From contig JAFOJR010000081.1 of NCBI GenBank assembly GCA_017420125.1, forward strand, positions 1 to 5,820: a DNA stretch of 5,820 nucleotides, given 5' to 3'. Below the pieces are notes generated by a model that did no database searches, was not told the origin of the DNA, and saw only the letters and a program-made list of their open reading frames with translations. Positions 1 to 5,745 of this stretch are shown here, one piece after another (position 1 is the first letter of the stretch; every line of letters starts with the position of its first letter). The DNA comes from Oscillospiraceae bacterium (lineage in GTDB: Bacteria; Bacillota; Clostridia; Oscillospirales; Oscillospiraceae). The position numbers and the translations under genes were made by a program.

Positions 1-555
1 CCGCATATCAGCAGCTTTGCCATTATTTTGGCGGTGCTTCCCATCCTCGTTACGTCCGTAATCCTGATTGTAAACGGAAATCTGGGCACCTCTGTGGCTG
101 TACTTGGAGCATTTGGACTGATACGTTTCCGCAGCGCACCCGGCAGTGCCAGAGAGATCGGTTTCATTTTTTTCGCCATGGCCATTGGTCTGGCACTGGG
201 TATGGGGTTTGTCTCTTTCGCTTTGCTTCTGGCGCTGGTGGTCAGCATTTTGTTTTTCCTGTTGGAACGACTGGGTTTTGGCACCGCACGATCAAAAGAA
301 CGGGAACTTCGCATTGTCATTCCAGAAAACTTAAGTTACACCGGTTTGTTTGACGATTTATTCCAGCTTTATACCAGACGCGCCCGTCTGGAGCGGGTCA
401 AGACAACAAATATGGGAACAATGTATGAACTTTCTTATCGAATCGAGCTGCGCAGCCCGGACCAGGAAAAAGAATTTCTGGATCAACTGCGCTGCAGAAA
501 CGGCAATCTGGAAATTATCTTGGGCCTTGTGCAGCGGGATAAAAATGAACTATAA
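1..555 (+). CDS. DUF4956 domain-containing membrane protein (5' end missing)
   Basis: The reading frame is open from the first base of the window and stops at TAA 553-555, giving 184 visible codons; the true start lies upstream. The visible N-terminal half is hydrophobic, with likely membrane segments at visible residues 5-24, 54-71 and 72-88 and a short hydrophobic stretch at 29-41. Between them sits GLIRFRSAPGSAREIGF (39-55), which resembles the conserved 'RFRT..KD.RDI.F' core I know from DUF4956 proteins. The last 95 or so residues are soluble, charged and probably cytoplasmic. The molecular function of the family is unknown; members often sit beside VTC-type polyphosphate polymerase or CotH-like genes, but the upstream neighbour is not in view. 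The TTG at 28 is in frame but falls inside the first membrane segment and has no ribosome binding site, so it is not the start. Family assignment is from memory of the motif. Confidence 0.82.
   Translation, partial: PHISSFAIILAVLPILVTSVILIVNGNLGTSVAVLGAFGLIRFRSAPGSAREIGFIFFAMAIGLALGMGFVSFALLLALVVSILFFLLERLGFGTARSKERELRIVIPENLSYTGLFDDLFQLYTRRARLERVKTTNMGTMYELSYRIELRSPDQEKEFLDQLRCRNGNLEIILGLVQRDKNEL
374..391. repeat. Small perfect inverted repeat inside the DUF4956 gene
   Basis: CCAGACG (374-380) and CGTCTGG (385-391) are perfect reverse complements around a 4-base loop, CGCC. The 7-bp GC-rich stem could fold in the mRNA, but it lies fully inside coding sequence, has no T-tract and may be chance. 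Confidence 0.3.
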
Positions 556-556
556 T
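527..556 (+). promoter_or_regulatory. Candidate SigA-type promoter for the sigma/anti-sigma operon
   Basis: A perfect TATAAT at 551-556 overlaps the DUF4956 stop codon. A weak -35 candidate, TTGTGC (527-532, 3 of 6 consensus bases), lies 18 bp upstream. Transcription would start near 563, about 35 bases before the sigma factor ATG. There is no extended -10 TG. The hexamer could be coincidence, and the sigma gene may instead be read from upstream. Confidence 0.4.
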
Positions 557-598
557 CACGGTGTACAATTCGTCAATTTTACGTAAGGAGAAACTTCT

Positions 599-1174
599 AT
601 GCTGGTATTTTCTGCTTTGGCGTATGAATCGCCTCCTGATACAAAAACGCTTTCCATTGACGAAGTGCTTTTCTATCAAATAGGCAAAGGGGATAAAATG
701 GCATTCCTCAAGCTGTACGAGCAGACCCGAACAGCCATTTATGCATATGCTCTCTCCCTGCTCCACAATCAAAGTGACGCAGAGGATGCGATGCAGGACA
801 CCTATATAAAAATTCGCGCTGCGGCTCATTTGTACCAGCCCCGAGGAAAACCGATGGCCTGGATTTTCACCATCGCCCGAAATATTTGTCTGATGAAATT
901 CCGACAACAAAAACATCTTTCTCCCGTTCCGTTGGAAAATGTCAAAGAAGGAATTGATTTTCACTCAATTGAAGATCGAGAGGACCGCATTGTGTTGGAG
1001 ACGACCTTTCAGGTCTTGTCCCAGCAGGAACGTCAAATTATCGTTTTGCACGCTGTTTCCGGTTTGAAGCACAGGGAGATCAGCGAGCTGCTGCAGATTC
1101 CGCTGTCCAGTGTGCTTTCCAAATATAACAGAAGCATTAAAAAACTGCGTCATCAGCTGGAGGGTAAGCTATGA
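599..1174 (+). CDS. ECF-type RNA polymerase sigma-70 factor
   Basis: This 191-residue protein is a two-domain extracytoplasmic-function sigma factor that would direct RNA polymerase to a small regulon. Region 2 spans about residues 32-102, with the typical SDAEDAMQDTYIKI segment (59-72) and WIFTIARN (88-95). A short linker follows, then region 4 at about 130-185, with a helix-turn-helix around GLKHREISELLQIP (155-168) and SSVLSKYNRSIKKLR (170-184). Length fits the family, with an N-terminal lead of about 20 residues before region 2. The ATG at 599 is chosen because AAGGAG (585-590) lies 8 bases upstream; the next in-frame Met is residue 34, inside region 2. Its stop overlaps the ATG of the next gene (ATGA), which supports translational coupling with its likely anti-sigma factor. 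The pairing is inferred from that overlap. I cannot assign a numbered ECF group, and the regulon is unknown. Confidence 0.92.
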   Translation: MLVFSALAYESPPDTKTLSIDEVLFYQIGKGDKMAFLKLYEQTRTAIYAYALSLLHNQSDAEDAMQDTYIKIRAAAHLYQPRGKPMAWIFTIARNICLMKFRQQKHLSPVPLENVKEGIDFHSIEDREDRIVLETTFQVLSQQERQIIVLHAVSGLKHREISELLQIPLSSVLSKYNRSIKKLRHQLEGKL

Positions 1175-2181
1175 GCAAAAAAAACAATTCTAAAGTTGAA
1201 ATGCATCTGACGCGAGGGTTTTTTTCTCTTGCTCCTGATGACCCAAATTCTGTTTGGGACCAGCCGGTGGAGGCTGCCGTCGGCAGCGAATGGTATTTGG
1301 AAGGTATTGAGAAGCCAAAAAGAAGAGCTCCTGCAGTTGTGGCATTTCTTTCCGCTGCCGCTGCATGCGTTGCACTCTTTTTCTTCCTGCAGTTCAATTT
1401 GGCTCTGCGCACAGCTGCAACAATTTATTTAGACATCAATCCAAGCATTGAACTGCAGGTGAATCGGCAGAACAAAGTGCTTTCGGCAGAGGCAAAAAAT
1501 CCGGATGGTGAAATCATTTTGGAAGACATGGATCTCAAAAACACAGACCTGAACCTGACCATCAATGCCCTCATTGGCTCGATGGTAAAACACGGTTATT
1601 TAAACGAAGCACAAAATATGATTTTGGTTTCCGTAGACAGCGCAGATTCTCAAAAAGCATCTGAACTGCGCACCCAATTATCGGAGGAAATCGAAGACTG
1701 TCTTATCACTTTGATCGGCTCTGGTACGGTGTTTGACCAAGAGGTGGAAGACGATGATGAATTGGAAAAACTGGCACAAGAATACGGAATTACTCCTGGC
1801 AAGGTTGCTTTGATCCAAAAGCTAGTCGCTCTCAATCCCGAACTGGATCCTGTTGTGCTGGCCAAACTGTCCATTACAGAATTGGCAATCCAGCTGAAAA
1901 AGAGCGGAATTGATTTGCGGAATTACACCAATTACACCAGCAATGGACATGGCCGGCAAGCGAATCCGGAATTTTCCGGACAGGAGCCGCAAACCCAAGT
2001 CCAAGATACAGTATCTCCGGGAACAAGGGCGCCTGCCCCAGCTTCTACCGCTGTTCCTCCCACTGCGAAACGTGTGCCGACCGCAGAAGATGATGATTGG
2101 GACGACGATCCAGAAGACAACGATAACGACATAGACGACATCGATTGGGATGACGATACGGATGATATGGACGATGATTAG
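1171..2181 (+). CDS. RsgI-like membrane anti-sigma factor with aspartate-rich C-terminal tail
   Basis: This 336-residue protein probably holds the upstream sigma factor at the membrane. Residues 1-52 are polar and presumably cytoplasmic, ending in KPKRR (48-52). One membrane segment follows (about 53-77), giving an N-in, C-out topology. Outside comes an RsgI-type domain: YLDINPSIELQVNR (86-99) with the N90-P91 bond, then a segment including MVKHGYLNEAQNMILVSV. A second conserved-looking segment, YGITPGKVALIQK (205-217) to AKLSITEL (231-238), follows. From about residue 250 the chain is low-complexity and rich in Pro, Thr, Gln and Ala, and the last 31 residues contain 22 Asp/Glu. In the RsgI family (established knowledge) the domain autocleaves at Asn-Pro as part of transmembrane signalling. 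The familiar RsgI N-terminal domain is not recognisable here. The start has GGAGG (1159-1163) 7 bases upstream and overlaps the sigma stop by 4 bases. The stimulus is unknown; cell-wall or polysaccharide sensing is a guess by analogy. Confidence 0.85.
   Translation: MSKKNNSKVEMHLTRGFFSLAPDDPNSVWDQPVEAAVGSEWYLEGIEKPKRRAPAVVAFLSAAAACVALFFFLQFNLALRTAATIYLDINPSIELQVNRQNKVLSAEAKNPDGEIILEDMDLKNTDLNLTINALIGSMVKHGYLNEAQNMILVSVDSADSQKASELRTQLSEEIEDCLITLIGSGTVFDQEVEDDDELEKLAQEYGITPGKVALIQKLVALNPELDPVVLAKLSITELAIQLKKSGIDLRNYTNYTSNGHGRQANPEFSGQEPQTQVQDTVSPGTRAPAPASTAVPPTAKRVPTAEDDDWDDDPEDNDNDIDDIDWDDDTDDMDDD
1921..1938 (+). repeat. Perfect 9-bp tandem duplication in the anti-sigma gene
   Basis: AATTACACC occurs twice in direct succession (1921-1929, 1930-1938) and encodes NYT-NYT at residues 251-256. 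It sits where the folded domain passes into the disordered linker. It keeps the frame and may be a small slippage duplication. Confidence 0.6.
2086..2178 (+). other. Aspartate-rich acidic tail of the anti-sigma factor
   Basis: Residues 306-336 of the anti-sigma protein contain 20 Asp and 2 Glu out of 31, with single W, I or M residues set between runs of Asp (W310, I321, I324, W326, M333). The DNA is almost entirely GAT/GAC/GAA codons. By topology the tail is outside the membrane. It could bind divalent cations or repel anionic wall polymers, but it does not fit an EF-hand or dockerin loop: there is no Gly at position 6 and the hydrophobic positions are shifted. Function is unknown. Confidence 0.8.
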
Positions 2182-2210
2182 TGTTTCTATCCCTTCTTCA
2201 GTGCCCGATT

Positions 2211-2283
2211 CATAGGAAGCAGCGACCAGAAAGAAGCATTTCTGCTTTTATCTGGTCGCTGTCTTCCTATGTTTTCTGCTTGT
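2211..2283 (+). terminator. Long hairpin terminator of the sigma/anti-sigma operon
   Basis: 2211-2219 pairs with 2263-2271 and 2220-2230 pairs with 2251-2261, with only T2262 bulged out. Inside, AAGCA (2234-2238) pairs with TGCTT (2243-2247) around the loop TTTC, extended by a G-T and an A-T pair. In all there are about 27 pairs in 61 nt, with one bulge and one A-A mismatch. A modest T-rich stretch (TTTTCTGCTTGT, 2272-2283) follows. It begins 29 bases after the anti-sigma stop, as expected for a Rho-independent terminator, although the stem is unusually long and the T-tract is interrupted. Confidence 0.75.
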
Positions 2284-2308
2284 CCCTGTTCTGTTTTAAT
2301 GGTATAAT
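2280..2308 (+). promoter_or_regulatory. SigA-type promoter for pyrE and the downstream repair genes
   Basis: TTGTCC (2280-2285, 4 of 6 consensus) and a perfect TATAAT (2303-2308) are separated by 17 bp. A TG one base before the -10 (2300-2301) makes it an extended -10. The start site would be near 2315, leaving a leader of only about 33 nt. That leaves no room for a PyrR-type attenuator, so pyrE does not look attenuated here. The -35 directly abuts the upstream terminator tail. Confidence 0.8.
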
Positions 2309-2347
2309 AAAGACTTAGTCAGAAGCGAAGAAAGGCGGGAATACAAT

Positions 2348-3016
2348 ATGATGCCCTATCAGGAAAAGTTCATCTCTTTAATGGTCCGCGCCGGCGTGCT
2401 GCTGTTCGGCGATTTTGTCACGAAAAGCGGACGAAACACTCCATATTTCATCAATACCGGAAACTATAAGGATGGCGCGCAAATCACGGAATTGGGTGAT
2501 TACTATGCCGCGTGCATCCAGGAAAGCGGCGTGTCATTTGACGCGTTATTCGGCCCTGCCTATAAAGGCATCCCTTTGGCGGTTGCCGCCGCCTCTTCCC
2601 TCTATCGGACCACCGGCCGGTCTGTTCCTTATTGCTTTAACCGCAAAGAGTCAAAAGACCATGGCGAAGGCGGAATGCTCATCGGCTATCCGCCCAAAGC
2701 AGGAGATCGCCTGGCCATTATAGAGGATGTAGTCACGGCAGGCACTGCCGTACGGGAAACAATTTCTCTGTTTCAATCCATTGTCCCGGTGCAGTTTGCC
2801 GCCTTGTACGTCTCTGTCGACCGAATGGAACGCGGGAAGGGATCCAAGTCTGCTTTGGCGGAGCTGCAGGACGAATATGGAATTCCGGTGTATTCCCTGG
2901 TCACGGTACGGGATATTATCACGTATCTTCACAACCGTCCCATTGACGGGATGATTTACTTGGACGATACAGCAAGAGAAAAGATGGAGCGTTATTTGCA
3001 GCAATATGGAGAATGA
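2348..3016 (+). CDS. pyrE: Orotate phosphoribosyltransferase
   Basis: This 222-residue cytoplasmic enzyme transfers ribose phosphate from PRPP to orotate, making OMP, the penultimate step of UMP synthesis. The PRPP-binding motif is LAIIEDVVTAGTAVRE (122-137), with E126-D127 in place of the more common Asp-Asp pair. Other family hallmarks are KSGRNTPYF (26-34), FGPAYKGIPLA (68-78) with K73, and the catalytic-loop region FNRKESKDHGEGG (97-109), which keeps the Lys-Asp-His core. Length is close to the E. coli-type enzyme. The start ATG at 2348 follows an AAGGCGGG-like ribosome binding site (2332-2339) by 8 bases; a second ATG comes immediately after and would cost one residue. It is the first gene after the promoter at 2280-2308 and overlaps radC by 11 bases. 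No other pyr genes are in view, so pyrE is separated from at least its immediate pathway partners. Confidence 0.96.
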   Translation: MMPYQEKFISLMVRAGVLLFGDFVTKSGRNTPYFINTGNYKDGAQITELGDYYAACIQESGVSFDALFGPAYKGIPLAVAAASSLYRTTGRSVPYCFNRKESKDHGEGGMLIGYPPKAGDRLAIIEDVVTAGTAVRETISLFQSIVPVQFAALYVSVDRMERGKGSKSALAELQDEYGIPVYSLVTVRDIITYLHNRPIDGMIYLDDTAREKMERYLQQYGE

Positions 3017-3722
3017 TACGACAATTTTAAAAGAACAACCAGCAAATAATTTACATAAAGGACATCGTTTCCGTGTGAAGCAACGTTTTCTAACTCATGG
3101 ACTGGACGATTTTGACGACCATCAAGTGCTGGAACTGCTGCTGTTTTATGCCATCCCGCAACGGGATGTTAATCCTTTGGCACACACTTTACTCAATCAT
3201 TTTGGTACACTGTCGGCCGTGTTGGACGCACCAGTGGAGGAACTGCAAAAGTTCCCGGGGATTGGCAAAAATGCGATCACACTGTTAAAACTGATTCCAC
3301 AAGTCAGCAGACGCTACATGGTGTCACGCACGTCGCTTGACACCATTTTGGACACGGTGGAAAAAGCAGGGGCCTATCTCCTGCCCCGGTTCTATGCCCA
3401 GCGAAACGAAGTGGTTTATCTGGTCTGCATGGACGCCAAACGAAAGGTGCTCAATTGCCAGCTTCTTTTTCAGGGAACCGTGAACTCCGCGCATATCAGC
3501 ATCCGCAAAATCGTGGAAACCGCTTTGGTGTATAATTCCACCAGTGTCATCATCGCCCACAATCACACCAGCGGTATTGCGCTTCCTTCCAGTGAGGATT
3601 TTCAGGTTACGCTTAAAATCCGGGATGCGTTGGAAATGGTTGGTGTGGAACTGGCGGATCATTTGGTTGTTGCAGACGATGATTTCGTTTCCATGCTGGA
3701 AACCGGCATGCTCAGTCACTAA
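3006..3722 (+). CDS. radC: RadC family protein (JAMM/MPN+ metalloprotease-like)
   Basis: This 238-residue RadC/UPF0758 protein has two parts. An N-terminal helical region contains a helix-hairpin-helix-like element, VEELQKFPGIGKNAITLLK (77-95), suggestive of DNA binding. A C-terminal MPN+ domain follows from about residue 120. The JAMM zinc site is visible as AHNHTSGIALPSSEDF (184-199), with H185, H187, S189 and D198; E135 is the probable upstream catalytic Glu. Most relatives have Pro where this protein has Thr188 (HNHPSG becomes HNHTSG). The old link to recombination repair is disputed and the biochemical role of RadC is unsettled. The start ATG at 3006 lies inside the end of pyrE with an 11-base overlap. 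It has no good ribosome binding site: the nearest GGAG is about 16 bases upstream. Translation therefore probably depends on ribosomes finishing pyrE. HKGHR (17-21) near the N-terminus fits the family, supporting this start. Confidence 0.93.
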   Translation: MENDTTILKEQPANNLHKGHRFRVKQRFLTHGLDDFDDHQVLELLLFYAIPQRDVNPLAHTLLNHFGTLSAVLDAPVEELQKFPGIGKNAITLLKLIPQVSRRYMVSRTSLDTILDTVEKAGAYLLPRFYAQRNEVVYLVCMDAKRKVLNCQLLFQGTVNSAHISIRKIVETALVYNSTSVIIAHNHTSGIALPSSEDFQVTLKIRDALEMVGVELADHLVVADDDFVSMLETGMLSH

Positions 3723-3751
3723 CAGTACGAGATATGGATACTTTTTAAATC

Positions 3752-3761
3752 AGGAGAGGAG
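3752..3761 (+). promoter_or_regulatory. Ribosome binding site that fixes the uvrB start
   Basis: AGGAGAGGAG offers two overlapping Shine-Dalgarno cores: AGGAG at 3752-3756 is 9 bases, and GAGGAG at 3756-3761 is 4 bases, before ATG 3766. The uvrB frame stays open upstream into radC, so this site decides the true start. Confidence 0.85.
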
Positions 3762-3765
3762 CATT

Positions 3766-5736
3766 ATGCCAGATTTTCAAGTGGTCAGCGAATATCAACC
3801 TTCCGGTGATCAACCAGAAGCCATTTCCGCTTTGGCGCAGGGATTGCGCAACGGACTGCAGGAACAAGTGCTGCTGGGTGTCACCGGCTCCGGTAAAACC
3901 TTCACTATGGCGAAGGTAATCGAGCAGATTCAGCGCCCCGTTTTGGTTTTGGCGCACAATAAAACCCTTGCGGCCCAGCTTTGTGCGGAATTTCGAGAGT
4001 TTTTCCCCAACAATGCAGTAGAATATTTTGTATCTTATTACGATTATTATCAACCGGAAGCATATATCCCAAACAGCGATACATTTATTGAAAAAGACGC
4101 TTCCATCAATGATGAAATTGAACGATTGCGTCATTCTGCCACAACTGCTCTGTTTGAACGGCGGGATGTGATTGTCGTCGCCTCTGTTTCTTGTATCTAC
4201 GGTCTGGGCGACCCCATTGATTACGCCAACCTGGTGATTTCTCTGCGGGAAGGAATGGAAAAAACCCGGGATGAACTGCTCAACAAACTGGTAGAAATCC
4301 GTTATGAACGGAATGACGTGTCGTTTGAGCGAAACACTTTTCGGGTACGGGGCGACACTGTGGAAATTTTTCCGGTTTATGCAAAAGACCATGCCATTCG
4401 AGTGGAGTTCTTCGGCGATGAAGTGGACCGGATCAGTGAAATTCATGTGGTCACCGGAACTCCCATTCGCCGCATTTCCCATGTGGCCATCTATCCCGCC
4501 TCCCACTACGTTACCACACGGGAAAAAATGGAAGCCGCCATTTTGGAAATTGAAAATGAATTAGACGCTCAGGTTGCCGTTTTTCAGGAAAATGATCAGC
4601 TTTTGGAAGCACAGCGGATCCAGCAACGTACCCGATATGACATTGAAATGATGCGGGAACTGGGATATTGTACCGGAATTGAAAATTACTCGCGGGTTAT
4701 TTCCGGCCGAGCCCCCGGTTCGCCCCCTATGACGCTTCTGGACTATTTCCCTGATGATTTTGTCCTGTTTGTAGACGAATCCCATGTGACTTTGCCTCAG
4801 GTGCGGGCCATGTACGCCGGAGACCGGGCCAGAAAGGAAAATCTGGTGCGTTACGGCTTTCGCCTTCCCTGTGCTTTTGACAACCGTCCACTGAACTTCA
4901 ATGAGTTCCAGTCCAAAATCCATCAAGTCATTTACGTCTCCGCTACTCCAGGGGAGTTTGAACAGACCCGTGCCGGGCAAATTGTAGAACAGGTAATCCG
5001 TCCCACCGGTCTTCTGGATCCTCGGGTGGAGGTGCGCCCGGTAGAAGGACAGATCGATGATTTAATTGGCGAAATCCATCTGCGTACCCAGCGAAAAGAA
5101 CGGGTGCTGATTACCACGCTGACCAAAAAAATGGCAGAGGATTTGACTTCTTATCTGCAGGAAATCAATATAAAAGTACGGTACATGCACCATGATATCG
5201 ATGCGATGGAACGGATGGAAATCATCCGGGATTTGCGGCTTGGCCAGTTCGATGTGCTGATCGGCATCAATCTGCTGCGGGAGGGCCTGGACTTGCCCGA
5301 GGTTTCTTTGGTTGCCATCTTGGATGCCGACAAAGAAGGGTTCCTGCGCAGCGAAACTTCTTTGATCCAGACCATTGGCCGGGCAGCCCGCAACGCCGAC
5401 GGCATGGTAATTTTATATGCAGACATTATTACCCGTTCCATGCGGGTTGCCATAGACGAAACCGAGCGTCGCAGAGCCATTCAGCAAGCATATAATGAAG
5501 TTCATCATATTCAGCCCAAAACTATTTTGAAGAGCGTGCGGGACCTGATTGAAATCTCTAAAGCGGCGGATATGGTTCCAGATCCCTCTGAAGGCATCCC
5601 CATGACAAAGAAAGAACGAGCCTACGCCATTTCCAAACTGGAAAAAGAAATGAAAAAGGCTGCCGAGATGATGGAATTTGAATATGCCGCCGTTCTGCGG
5701 GATAAAATTTTATCATTAAGAGCAAACGAAAAGTAG
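3766..5736 (+). CDS. uvrB: Excinuclease ABC subunit B
   Basis: UvrB is the damage-verifying helicase-like subunit of bacterial nucleotide excision repair. It receives DNA from UvrA and recruits UvrC for incision. The 656 residues match the usual family length. In order: Walker A GVTGSGKT (38-45); the tyrosine-rich beta-hairpin that clamps the damaged strand, VSYYDYYQPEAYIP (89-102); the Walker B-like DESH (337-340); helicase motif VI QTIGRAARN (535-543) with both arginines; and the C-terminal UVR domain that binds UvrC (about 615-656, coiled-coil-like, with EFEYAAVLRD). All key motifs look intact. The frame is open upstream to 3544, but those 74 codons overlap radC and have no family resemblance. 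ATG 3766 gives the canonical N-terminus DFQVVSEYQPSGDQP and has a strong ribosome binding site. It lies 43 bases after radC with no clear promoter or LexA box, and uvrA starts 9 bases after its stop. Confidence 0.98.
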   Translation: MPDFQVVSEYQPSGDQPEAISALAQGLRNGLQEQVLLGVTGSGKTFTMAKVIEQIQRPVLVLAHNKTLAAQLCAEFREFFPNNAVEYFVSYYDYYQPEAYIPNSDTFIEKDASINDEIERLRHSATTALFERRDVIVVASVSCIYGLGDPIDYANLVISLREGMEKTRDELLNKLVEIRYERNDVSFERNTFRVRGDTVEIFPVYAKDHAIRVEFFGDEVDRISEIHVVTGTPIRRISHVAIYPASHYVTTREKMEAAILEIENELDAQVAVFQENDQLLEAQRIQQRTRYDIEMMRELGYCTGIENYSRVISGRAPGSPPMTLLDYFPDDFVLFVDESHVTLPQVRAMYAGDRARKENLVRYGFRLPCAFDNRPLNFNEFQSKIHQVIYVSATPGEFEQTRAGQIVEQVIRPTGLLDPRVEVRPVEGQIDDLIGEIHLRTQRKERVLITTLTKKMAEDLTSYLQEINIKVRYMHHDIDAMERMEIIRDLRLGQFDVLIGINLLREGLDLPEVSLVAILDADKEGFLRSETSLIQTIGRAARNADGMVILYADIITRSMRVAIDETERRRAIQQAYNEVHHIQPKTILKSVRDLIEISKAADMVPDPSEGIPMTKKERAYAISKLEKEMKKAAEMMEFEYAAVLRDKILSLRANEK

Positions 5737-5739
5737 GAG
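5735..5739 (+). promoter_or_regulatory. uvrA ribosome binding site overlapping the uvrB stop
   Basis: AGGAG (5735-5739) shares two bases with the uvrB stop TAG (5734-5736) and sits 6 bases before the uvrA ATG at 5746. This arrangement favours translational coupling of UvrB and UvrA. Confidence 0.8.
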
Positions 5740-5745
5740 CAAACC

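Noticed and set aside
515..964. 149-codon open frame on the minus strand
   Set aside because: It runs antisense to the sigma factor and crosses the intergenic gap. It has no recognisable motif, and the + strand gene is a clear family member.
1932..2141. Ser-rich minus-strand frame opposite the acidic tail
   Set aside because: Its Ser runs are just the reverse complement of the GAT/GAC codons, so it is a mirror of the Asp-rich tail.
2101..2178. EF-hand or dockerin calcium loop in the anti-sigma tail
   Set aside because: The alternating Asp pattern is suggestive, but the glycine and hydrophobic positions do not fit. It is better described as a low-complexity acidic tail.
3013..3015. ATG overlapping the pyrE stop (ATGA) as the radC start
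   Set aside because: It is out of frame with radC. The in-frame ATG is at 3006.
3725..3741. Partial palindrome before uvrB (ACGAGATATGGATAC) as a LexA box
   Set aside because: It keeps only a few bases of the Gram-positive consensus CGAAC-N4-GTTCG and is not symmetrical at the critical GAAC/GTTC positions.
3737..3742. GATACT as a -10 for a separate uvrB promoter
   Set aside because: Only 4 of 6 bases match, and the position 17 bp upstream has no -35-like sequence.
3544..3765. Upstream extension of the uvrB reading frame by 74 codons
   Set aside because: It overlaps the conserved end of radC in another frame, resembles no UvrB N-terminus, and the strong ribosome binding site at 3752-3761 marks ATG 3766.
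3745..4506. 253-codon open frame on the minus strand
   Set aside because: It lies antisense to conserved uvrB sequence, with no recognisable domain and no ribosome binding site that I can see. It is a composition shadow of uvrB.
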